Below are positions 1 to 7,210 of a DNA stretch of 64,000 nucleotides, in pieces. Both the position numbers and the translations under genes were made by a program. This DNA is from an uncultured Marinobacter sp. GTDB lineage: Bacteria; Pseudomonadota; Gammaproteobacteria; Pseudomonadales; Oleiphilaceae. Below the pieces are notes generated by a model. The model worked only from the letters and a program-made list of their open reading frames with translations. It did no database searches and had not been told where the DNA came from. The DNA lies in assembly GCF_947259545.1 (NCBI RefSeq), contig NZ_CAMYMK010000007.1:682001-746000 (forward strand), given 5' to 3'. Position 1 is the stretch's first letter. Each line of letters opens with the position of its first letter.

Positions 1-1
1 A

Positions 2-1333
2 CTATGGGGCACCACACCGAGCGCGGGGGATATCACCCAGGGGCGCCAGGCTATCCAGAGTGCCCGTGATGCGGCCGGGAATGAGCGGGAACGGCTTCTG
101 ATCAACGCTACCGCAGCCTTCTTCGAGCCCGACACCGATCAGCTCCGGGAGCGCCTGGCCGGCTGGATTAAAGGCATGGACAAAGCCTATCAAGCCTTCC
201 CGGATGATCTGAACGTGGCCACGCTTTATGCGCTGTCGCGCCTGACCCTGGCGCTATCCGCCGAAGACCGGAAAGCATTGCTCGACGAGGCAGAAAGGGT
301 GTTGCGCGCGGCCTGGGAGGCCGAACCCACCCACCCCGGAGCGGTTCATTATTCCATCCACGCCACTGACGCTGACGGTCGTGCTGCCAATGCGACTGAA
401 ATCGTGGATTCCTATACAGAGATTGCCCCCAGTGTCCCCCATGCACTGCATATGCCTTCACATATTTACGTCCGGCTGGGCGACTGGCCCCGGATGATCG
501 ACTGGAATCAGCAGTCATCAGAGGTGGCGGTTAATCACAAGGTCGATGGCGCTACGTCGTTCCATTACATCCATGCTCTGGACTATCTGGTCTATGGTCA
601 CCTCCAGCGCGGTGAAGACAGTGCTGCCCGGGATGTCTGGGAATCCGCCCGGAACAACGGTCCGCACCAGGGGAACTTCCCCGGCGCGTTTCACCTGGCT
701 TCCATCCCGGCACGATTGGCCGTGGAAACACGGGATTGGAAGGCGGCTGCCGCCATTACTCCGCGTGCCGTGGACTATATAAGCTGGGATCAATTTCCAT
801 GGCCTGAGGGCCTGAGTTGGTTTGCCCGTGGACTGGGAGCCGTTCACACCGATGACCTGGACACCGCGCTGGAGGCCGAACAACGGTTGGCTAAACTGGC
901 GGAAACCGCCAAGTCCGCCGCCGATCCGCGTTTTGCTACCTATATTGAGGTTGATCGGAGGATCCTTGCCGGCTGGATTGCGAACGCCGAAGGTGAGCCT
1001 GAGCGCGCCATTGAACTGATGCGCTCAGCCGGAGAACTGGAAGCCACCGTCGAGAAGCATCCGGTCACCCCGGGTGCCCTGCTCCCGCCCTACGAGGCCC
1101 TTGGCGACCTGCTGCTTGCCCTGGATCGCCCGGCAGAGGCCCTGGCCGCATACCAACAGTCCAATCGCACCTGGCCACAACGCTATAATACTCTGGAAGG
1201 AGCTGCCCGCGCGGCCGATGCATCCGGAAATGCCGAATCCGCCGCGCTCTGGTCCCGTCGGCTGCTGGAAACCGCCCCGGGAACCGAGCGCAAATCAATC
1301 AACCAAATAAAGACACTGGCAGGGAGGTCTTAG
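2..1333 (+). CDS. Tetratricopeptide-repeat protein, 5'-truncated by window edge
   Basis: The reading frame is open from the first complete codon of the window, so the start lies upstream; the Met at 176 is internal (coding continues before it as ...RERLAGWIKGMDK). The visible 443 codons are rich in Ala, Leu and Glu helices typical of TPR-like solenoids. A His-rich stretch includes AVHYSIHATDADG and HALHMPSHIYVRLGDW, a pattern I associate with a family of large bacterial TPR proteins of unknown function. No catalytic motif is recognised. The stop is 30 bp before the next gene, a methyltransferase, so the two may be co-transcribed. The function is unknown and protein-protein interaction is only inferred from the repeats. 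Confidence 0.8.
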   Translation, partial: LWGTTPSAGDITQGRQAIQSARDAAGNERERLLINATAAFFEPDTDQLRERLAGWIKGMDKAYQAFPDDLNVATLYALSRLTLALSAEDRKALLDEAERVLRAAWEAEPTHPGAVHYSIHATDADGRAANATEIVDSYTEIAPSVPHALHMPSHIYVRLGDWPRMIDWNQQSSEVAVNHKVDGATSFHYIHALDYLVYGHLQRGEDSAARDVWESARNNGPHQGNFPGAFHLASIPARLAVETRDWKAAAAITPRAVDYISWDQFPWPEGLSWFARGLGAVHTDDLDTALEAEQRLAKLAETAKSAADPRFATYIEVDRRILAGWIANAEGEPERAIELMRSAGELEATVEKHPVTPGALLPPYEALGDLLLALDRPAEALAAYQQSNRTWPQRYNTLEGAARAADASGNAESAALWSRRLLETAPGTERKSINQIKTLAGRS

Positions 1334-1363
1334 GATCCCTCATACGAGAAAAGGAGATATTCC

Positions 1364-2167
1364 ATGAGTCATTTGAGCGTTCAGGAACTTGAGAAGGTTG
1401 CGGAGGCTTACGAGCAATTGCTGGCCCCCGCATTGTTCGAGCAATGGGCAGACCGGCTGGCAGATGCCGCAGAGATCCAGCCTGGTCAACGCGTACTGGA
1501 TGTTGCCTGCGGCACTGGCATATTGGCCCGAACGTTGGCCTCACGGGTTGGCGAAAGTGGCGCCGTCTCCGGTGTGGACATCAACCCCGGTATGCTGGCT
1601 GTGGCCAAACGCAACTCGCCGGGCATTGAATGGCAAGAAGGTTCCGCAGAGGCGTTGCCCTATGATGACGATCAGTTCGATGCCGTACTCTGCCAGCTAG
1701 GACTGATGCTCTTCTCCGCCCCGGAGACCGCGCTCCGGGAGATGAAACGTGTCTTGAAGCCCGGCGGACACCTGGCGCTGGCGGTTTTCGGGTCCTTCGA
1801 CCAGCTACCAGCCTACGCGACTATGGCAAGCATCTATGAGCGCCTTATCGACCCAGGTGTGGGCAATGCACTTCAACTCCCCTTCTCGATGGGCAATAAG
1901 GACCGGCTTGCTTCCTTGTTCGAAGAAGCGGGCATCCAGGCGCCAGTGATCATTACCCATGAGGGCACAGCGCACTTTGACAGCGTCAGGAACATGGTGC
2001 TTGCCGATATCAAGGGCTGGTTCCCCTTCGCGGGCATTGAACTTGGGGAGAGCGCGACAGAAGCGGTGGTGAAGGAAGCCAGCAAGGAACTGGCGTCATT
2101 CCAGACCTCACAGGGAGCCGTGGAGTTCAAGCTGCCTGTTCATTTCATTACTGCGACCAAGGCCTGA
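1364..2167 (+). CDS. Class I SAM-dependent methyltransferase (UbiE/Methyltransf_11 type)
   Basis: This is a 267-aa soluble protein. The SAM-binding motif I is VLDVACGTG at residues 44-52, followed by the acidic loop GVDINPGMLAVAKR, the EGSAEALPYDDDQFD segment and the post-motif MKRVLKPGGHLAL. This is the layout of the UbiE/COQ5-like Rossmann methyltransferases. The start ATG follows a strong AAGGAG at good spacing. The substrate cannot be told from sequence; it is not UbiE itself, because it lacks the UbiE context and C-terminal signature. It lies 30 bp downstream of the TPR gene and is followed by a 13-bp inverted repeat. Confidence 0.85.
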   Translation: MSHLSVQELEKVAEAYEQLLAPALFEQWADRLADAAEIQPGQRVLDVACGTGILARTLASRVGESGAVSGVDINPGMLAVAKRNSPGIEWQEGSAEALPYDDDQFDAVLCQLGLMLFSAPETALREMKRVLKPGGHLALAVFGSFDQLPAYATMASIYERLIDPGVGNALQLPFSMGNKDRLASLFEEAGIQAPVIITHEGTAHFDSVRNMVLADIKGWFPFAGIELGESATEAVVKEASKELASFQTSQGAVEFKLPVHFITATKA

Positions 2168-2179
2168 GTCGTAGGGTTG

Positions 2180-2214
2180 GACATAAGACCCGTCCACCAG
2201 GCGGGTCTTATGTC
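2180..2214 (+). terminator. Perfect 13-bp hairpin after methyltransferase gene
   Basis: The arms at 2180-2192 (GACATAAGACCCG) and 2202-2214 are exactly complementary around a 9-nt loop. It begins 13 bp after the stop codon and 40 bp before the next start. No T-run follows, so it is either a Rho-independent terminator of weak type or an mRNA-end stabilising hairpin. Confidence 0.5.
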
Positions 2215-2254
2215 GTTGGAGGCCTCGTGATCGTCTTTTAAGGGAGTAAAAGTC

Positions 2255-3124
2255 ATGTACGATCGAGCGAAGAAGCTTGTGCGTCGCTTCGAAAAAATTC
2301 CTGCCATCAATAACGCACTGAACCGACGTTATGCAAAAGAGTTCGCTACTGCCACGAATGTAAACTGGTTCAAGGGTGTGTACCCGGATTTTGCAACGGC
2401 AAGTGCGGATGCCCCCGCTAGTAAACCGCTTGGTTATGACAACGATGCCCCTGCGTCCGCCGACATGTATCGATTTCGTATGCAGGCGATCTCACCCTGC
2501 GATTACCCGGTCGCGTTCTGGCTCAACAGGTTAATGCAACCCAATCAGAAGCTGATCGATTTTGGTGGTCACGTCGGTGTGTTGTACTACGCACTCACCA
2601 AATACCTCACGTTTCCGGAGCCGTTCGAGTGGGAGATTTACGACGTTCCGGCCGTCATCAGGGAAGCCCGGAAATTTGCCGCCGAAAATGGCAATTCCGC
2701 CCCGTTGAGTTTCTCTGAAGATCTGACCCAGTCGACTCCCAGTGATTGGGTATTGTTCTCCGGTTCATTGCAATACGTAGAAGATTCGCTGAGCTCGATC
2801 ATCAGCCAGTTACGGAGCCGGCCAACCTATATATTGATTAACATGCTGCCCGTCCACCCGGATAAAAGCTACGTGACCCTGCAAAACATCAGCACTGCGA
2901 TCTGTCCCTACAGAATCCACAGCGCGAGTGAACTCCTGGAGGAGATTGAGAAACTCGACGGCGAAGTCATTGACCAGTGGAAAAATGCTGACAAGGCCTG
3001 CCAGATTCCATACCACCCTGACCACTCTCTGGATTATTACTACGGTATGTTGGTAAGGCTAAACCCTGCTCAAGACACCACTAACCAGGCCCCACCGGAA
3101 ATGAGCACTACGCCGAGGCCATAG
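2255..3124 (+). CDS. Putative methyltransferase, TIGR04325-like family
   Basis: The protein has 289 aa. The glycine-rich nucleotide-binding motif KLIDFGGHVGVLYYAL lies at about residues 100-115. It is followed by a DVPAV...A segment and by the strand DWVLFSGSLQYVED, a pattern I recall from the TIGR04325 methyltransferases often found with surface-polysaccharide genes. Here there is no glycan cluster around it. A GGGAG ribosome-binding site precedes the ATG. The last 55 bp overlap the convergent DUF2182 gene, and the final ~17 residues (Pro/Thr rich) may be an extension of little importance. Methyltransferase fold is likely, substrate unknown. Confidence 0.7.
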   Translation: MYDRAKKLVRRFEKIPAINNALNRRYAKEFATATNVNWFKGVYPDFATASADAPASKPLGYDNDAPASADMYRFRMQAISPCDYPVAFWLNRLMQPNQKLIDFGGHVGVLYYALTKYLTFPEPFEWEIYDVPAVIREARKFAAENGNSAPLSFSEDLTQSTPSDWVLFSGSLQYVEDSLSSIISQLRSRPTYILINMLPVHPDKSYVTLQNISTAICPYRIHSASELLEEIEKLDGEVIDQWKNADKACQIPYHPDHSLDYYYGMLVRLNPAQDTTNQAPPEMSTTPRP

Positions 3125-3834
3125 TCCAGCCAGTTGCCGGTAGGGATTGTTTTCTCGATCAGCACGTAGACCGCCAACCCGGCGATCCAGTACAGGTTCA
3201 TAACGCCACCAAAGAACAGCAGCAGCATAAGCACCCAACAACAGCCCAGGCAAAAAACGCCGTGCTGCAGGCCCATGATGAACGCGCCACGGGTGCCCGG
3301 CCGCCAGTGAGTGGCTATGTACATGGCTGGCATCCGGCAATGCCGAAGGCAGGCCTGCTTGAGTGGGGTGAGTTGATAGATCCCGGCGACTATCAATATC
3401 CCTGCCCCCAGCAGCTGACTGGTTAACGCCATGTCCGCCAGCAATCCTGCCTGTTTGATCCCCCAGTGCAGTCCTGTCGCCAGCAAACTGAAACCCGCCC
3501 AGGCCAGCAGGTAGCTCACCGTAAACAATGTGGTCGGTACATAGGGATTGCCACTGTTACGGTGCCTGCGATTCACAGCAGCGAACAGCAGGATCATTGG
3601 GGTCGCACCGGGCAGCATCATCGCGATCATCATGATCCACCACATAAGGAACATGATGGTTGCGTAGCCGGGTGACCAGTCAGTTGACGCCATGGCAGAC
3701 ATATCCATGCCTGCACCGGCGAGCAGATAGCTCCAGCTGGCCACGATGACGACGGCGAGAAGCGCCAGCACGACCCACCGATCTCTGTGAAGTAAACGTT
3801 CCAGGCCTTGATCAGATTTAACACCAATTTCCAT
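3070..3834 (-). CDS. DUF2182 integral membrane protein
   Basis: This 254-aa protein has about six or seven hydrophobic helices. The features I associate with DUF2182 (described as predicted metal-binding integral membrane proteins) are the Met-rich helix WWIMMIAMMLPGATPMILLF, the GLQHGVFCLGCCW segment with clustered His/Cys, and the C-terminal EKTIPTGNWL. The N-terminus is cytoplasmic and basic, followed by a first helix at about residues 20-40. The biochemical role is unknown; the Cys/His/Met content fits metal binding, which is inference. It is convergent with, and overlaps by 55 bp, the upstream putative methyltransferase gene. It diverges from the osmoprotectant ABC operon across about 200 bp. 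Confidence 0.75.
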   Translation of the reverse strand: MEIGVKSDQGLERLLHRDRWVVLALLAVVIVASWSYLLAGAGMDMSAMASTDWSPGYATIMFLMWWIMMIAMMLPGATPMILLFAAVNRRHRNSGNPYVPTTLFTVSYLLAWAGFSLLATGLHWGIKQAGLLADMALTSQLLGAGILIVAGIYQLTPLKQACLRHCRMPAMYIATHWRPGTRGAFIMGLQHGVFCLGCCWVLMLLLFFGGVMNLYWIAGLAVYVLIEKTIPTGNWLDYGLGVVLISGGAWLVVS

Positions 3835-4033
3835 TACAGGCTTGTAACTCCCAGTTCGAAAACTATTCTTAAGTATAGGTAGTAACCGAGGTACGCAACG
3901 TTTTGCCTATCTATTCGTTGAACAATTGCGATGTATGTACCACCTCCTGCGAGGTCGTCAGGGCTTTGCACGCGGCTTTGTTGCTGCACTTTTTCAAACC
4001 CTATTCCCCTACTCCCTACAAGGAGGAACAATC

Positions 4034-4999
4034 ATGAGGAAGCTAACATCAGTCGCAATGCTTTGTGCATTATCCGTTCCCGGATTCGCTCAGGCGGACT
4101 GCGGAGAAGTATCCATCACCGAGATGAACTGGGCTTCCAACACGGTGGTGACCAGCGTTGCCAAGTTCATCATGGAGCAGGGCTACGGCTGTGATGTCAC
4201 CGTGGTGCCCTCTGATACCATTCCCGCTGTGACGTCGGTTGCCGAGAACGGCGAGCCGGACATTGTCACCGAACTCTGGCTCAACTCCGCTGGCGAGGCC
4301 TACCTGAAGCTGGAAGAACAGGGCAAGGTAGAGCGTCTTGGTAAAGTACTGGATCCGGGTGGCGTCGAGGGTTGGTGGATTCCCACCTATCTCGCGGAAA
4401 AACACCCGGAACTGACCACCATCGAAGGCGTCATGGCTAACCCCGAGCTGGTGGACAACCGCTTTAACAACTGCCCGAGCGGTTGGGGCTGCCGTGTGGT
4501 CAGTGACAATCTGATCCGGGCCCTTGATCTGGAAGCCTCTGGTATCGAAGTGTTCAACCACGGTTCCGGCGAGACACTGGCGTCTTCCATGGCGTCTGCC
4601 GTACAGGACGAAGAGCCCTGGTTCGGCTACTACTGGGGGCCCACCGTTCCCCTCGGCAAATTCGATATGACTCGCGTCGAATTGGGTGACTACAAACCCG
4701 ATGTCCACACCCGCAATCAGACCCAGGATGTCGATAATCCTGGCGTATCCGAGTTTCCGGCGGCCCCGGTGCTGACTTCCGTCACCACCGACTTCAAGGA
4801 GCGTGAACCGGAAGTGGCCGAGATGCTCAGTAAGCTGACGTTCAAGACCGACACCATGAGCGCCCTTCTGGCGTGGATGGATAAGAGCAATGCATCAGCG
4901 GAAGAAGCGGCGGTTTATTTCCTGAACAACAACAGTGACGAGTGGTCCAGCTGGCTGAATGATGACGCCAGGGAGCGCCTTGCTTCTGTACTGGAATAA
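4034..4999 (+). CDS. proX: Glycine betaine/proline-type ABC transporter substrate-binding protein
   Basis: The protein has 321 aa. I place the start at the ATG at 4034, because AAGGAGGA lies 6 bases upstream and the protein then begins with a clean signal peptide, MRKLTSVAMLCALSVPGFAQA. An in-frame ATG at 3926 would hide the signal. The mature protein shows the OpuAC/ProX pattern: ITEMNWASNTVVTSVAKFI, then Trp-rich binding-pocket segments (VEGWWIPTYLAEKHP, EEPWFGYYWGPT). It would bind a quaternary ammonium osmolyte in the periplasm and deliver it to the permease encoded next. The binding-protein gene comes first, followed by permease then ATPase. Symbol by function; the exact substrate is not proven. 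Confidence 0.88.
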   Translation: MRKLTSVAMLCALSVPGFAQADCGEVSITEMNWASNTVVTSVAKFIMEQGYGCDVTVVPSDTIPAVTSVAENGEPDIVTELWLNSAGEAYLKLEEQGKVERLGKVLDPGGVEGWWIPTYLAEKHPELTTIEGVMANPELVDNRFNNCPSGWGCRVVSDNLIRALDLEASGIEVFNHGSGETLASSMASAVQDEEPWFGYYWGPTVPLGKFDMTRVELGDYKPDVHTRNQTQDVDNPGVSEFPAAPVLTSVTTDFKEREPEVAEMLSKLTFKTDTMSALLAWMDKSNASAEEAAVYFLNNNSDEWSSWLNDDARERLASVLE

Positions 5000-5011
5000 T
5001 ATCCGGACCTT

Positions 5012-5043
5012 GAGGGCAGAGTCGGAACACTGACTCTGCCCTC
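5012..5043 (+). terminator. 12-bp hairpin between binding-protein and permease genes
   Basis: GAGGGCAGAGTC at 5012-5023 pairs perfectly with 5032-5043 across an 8-nt loop. It lies 12 bp after the proX-like stop and 55 bp before the permease start, with no T-run. Such hairpins often partially terminate transcription or protect the upstream message, giving excess binding protein; that role is inferred. Confidence 0.55.
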
Positions 5044-5097
5044 GAGCAACCCTGTGCAGCGCCACAATCCTGACGACTCAGGGGAAACTGAACCCAC

Positions 5098-6132
5098 ATG
5101 GCTACCTACGACTTTCTGTTCTCATCGCTGGGACTTGAAGAGTGGTGCGCTGGAGACACCAGCGATAGTCCCCTGTCCATGGCGGATTTGCTTAGAAAAA
5201 CCAAAGGCACAGAAGCTGAACCTGACTCCCTCTGGGATCTGCCCTTCCCTTCAATGGATGCGCTCCACGAATCCTGCGCCTCCTTCCCACAATCAAGGGA
5301 CCTGACCAAAGGGCTCGAGCAAGGCTTTCTGGACATCAAGGACAACCTGAGCGTTGTGCTGGACCCGCTGACGCAACCCCTGAGCTGGTTCCTCGACGGC
5401 ACCCTCTACGGCATGCTCAATACCCCCTGGTGGATCGTCATTCCGATACTGCTGGCGGTGGTGTTTGTGGTTTCCAAGTCCTGGAAGCTGGTGGTCTTTG
5501 TCGGTGTCAGCCTGGCTCTGCTGGCATTTATCGACTATTACGAATACGCGATGCAGACGCTGGCCATCATTTTTGTCTGTGCCTTCCTGTGCGTCATCTT
5601 CGGCGTTCCCATCGGTATCGCCATGTCCCGAAGCGACATGATGCAGCGGCTGACGATCCCTGTGCTGGATATGCTGCAAACGCTGCCACCGTTCGTATAC
5701 CTGATTCCGTTGATTTTCCTGTTCAGCGTGACCGAATCCAAGCTGTACGGCATCGCCATCATTCTCTACGCCATAGTGCCGGTGATCCGTCTCACTAATC
5801 TCGGCATTCGCCTGGTGGACAAGGATGTGATTGAGGCCGCCGATGCCTTTGGCATGACCAGCCGGCAGAAACTCTACAAGGTTCAGATCCCACTGGCATT
5901 GCCCAACATCATGGCTGGCGTGAATCAGACCATCATGATGAGCCTGGCGATGGTGGTCATCGCCTCCCTGGTGTCCGCGCCCGGCCTTGGCGTACTGGTA
6001 CTGCAGGGCATTCGCAACCTCGAGCTTGGTGTCGGGCTTGTGGCAGGGCTGGGTATCGTGATTCTGGCGGTGATCCTTGATCGGGTAACGAAGGCTTCGC
6101 TGGCACGTATTAACGCTGCACAGAAACAGTAA
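5098..6132 (+). CDS. proW: Glycine betaine/proline-type ABC transporter permease
   Basis: This 344-aa inner-membrane permease belongs to the BPD_transp_1 family. About 100 residues precede the first membrane helix, as in ProW of enterics. Helices follow from about residue 110. The EAA loop (contact with the ATPase) is seen as EAADAFGMTSRQKLYKVQIPLALPNIMAGVNQTIMM. This identifies the quaternary-amine uptake branch. The gene sits between the binding protein and ATPase genes on the same strand; the ATPase start follows 11 bp after its stop. The transported compound (betaine, proline, choline) is not resolved by sequence. Confidence 0.9.
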   Translation: MATYDFLFSSLGLEEWCAGDTSDSPLSMADLLRKTKGTEAEPDSLWDLPFPSMDALHESCASFPQSRDLTKGLEQGFLDIKDNLSVVLDPLTQPLSWFLDGTLYGMLNTPWWIVIPILLAVVFVVSKSWKLVVFVGVSLALLAFIDYYEYAMQTLAIIFVCAFLCVIFGVPIGIAMSRSDMMQRLTIPVLDMLQTLPPFVYLIPLIFLFSVTESKLYGIAIILYAIVPVIRLTNLGIRLVDKDVIEAADAFGMTSRQKLYKVQIPLALPNIMAGVNQTIMMSLAMVVIASLVSAPGLGVLVLQGIRNLELGVGLVAGLGIVILAVILDRVTKASLARINAAQKQ

Positions 6133-6143
6133 GGGAGCGAATT

Positions 6144-7202
6144 GTGGATCGGGGTATCAAGATTTCCATCCGGAACCTGTACAAGATTTTTGGCCCCACG
6201 CCCGAGATCGCTCTGACCTACGTTCGACAGGGCATGGGCAAGGCCGAGTTGCTGGAGAAGCACAATCATGTGCTGGGCCTTCAGGATATCAATGTGGACG
6301 TCCACGAGGGCGAGATTACCGTCATTATGGGGCTGTCGGGTTCCGGCAAATCCACCCTGATTCGTCACCTGAACCGGTTGATCGAACCAACCGCTGGAGA
6401 AATCGAGGTCGACGGCGAAGACGTGCTGCAGTTCGATGAAAACAAACTACGTAAGCTGCGGCGGGAACGGATGTCGATGGTGTTCCAGAAGTTCGCCCTG
6501 CTACCCCACAAGACCGTGCTGGAAAACGCCGGAATGGCCTTGTTGGTGCGTGGTTATAAAGTGCAGGATTTTGAGGCGGAGGCTAGAAAGTGGCTCGCCC
6601 GTGTGGGCCTGGAGGGCAACGAGAACCAGTACCCGCACCAGTTGTCCGGCGGCATGCAGCAGCGAGTGGGCATTGCCCGTGCCCTGGCGTCAAATTCACC
6701 AATCATGCTGATGGACGAAGCGTTCTCAGCCCTGGACCCGCTAATCCGTTCCGACATGCAGGACCTGCTACTGGAACTGCAGGGCGAGCTCGAAAAAACC
6801 ATTGTATTTATCACCCACGATCTGGACGAAGCACTGAAACTGGCGGATCACCTGGTTATCCTCAAGGATGGCTACGTTGTCCAGCAGGGCGAGCCCCAGG
6901 ACATCCTGATGCACCCCAACGACCCTTATATCATCGACTTTATCAGCGACATCAACCGCGCGCGGGTGCTCAGGGTTCGCTCCATCATGGAGAAAACAAC
7001 CGAGGCCCCGGAACACTGCGCTGGCGATATTTCCGAACGGGATAATCTGGAATCGGTGATTGCCATGTCCGAGGGTGATACCGACCACACCTACCGGGTA
7101 ATGCGTAAAGGCAAACAGGTGGGCGTGCTCGACATGAAAGAACTGGTGAAAGCTCTGGTGCCCACGGATGCTGCGGAAGGCAATGAACGGGCCCGGTATT
7201 GA
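6144..7202 (+). CDS. proV: Glycine betaine/proline-type ABC transporter ATP-binding protein
   Basis: The protein has 352 aa and starts at GTG 6144, with AGGGAGCG just upstream. Walker A is GLSGSGKST (63-71), the Q-loop VFQKFALLPHKTV, the ABC signature LSGGMQQRVGIARAL and Walker B ILMDEAFSALDP, followed by the switch His in FITHDLDEA. The N-terminal ~45 residues before the core are typical of ProV/OpuAA. A C-terminal tail of about 100 residues should hold the CBS-like regulatory region, shorter than in E. coli ProV. It powers import by the adjacent permease. End of the three-gene operon. Confidence 0.92.
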   Translation: MDRGIKISIRNLYKIFGPTPEIALTYVRQGMGKAELLEKHNHVLGLQDINVDVHEGEITVIMGLSGSGKSTLIRHLNRLIEPTAGEIEVDGEDVLQFDENKLRKLRRERMSMVFQKFALLPHKTVLENAGMALLVRGYKVQDFEAEARKWLARVGLEGNENQYPHQLSGGMQQRVGIARALASNSPIMLMDEAFSALDPLIRSDMQDLLLELQGELEKTIVFITHDLDEALKLADHLVILKDGYVVQQGEPQDILMHPNDPYIIDFISDINRARVLRVRSIMEKTTEAPEHCAGDISERDNLESVIAMSEGDTDHTYRVMRKGKQVGVLDMKELVKALVPTDAAEGNERARY

Positions 7203-7210
7203 TCGGTCAG

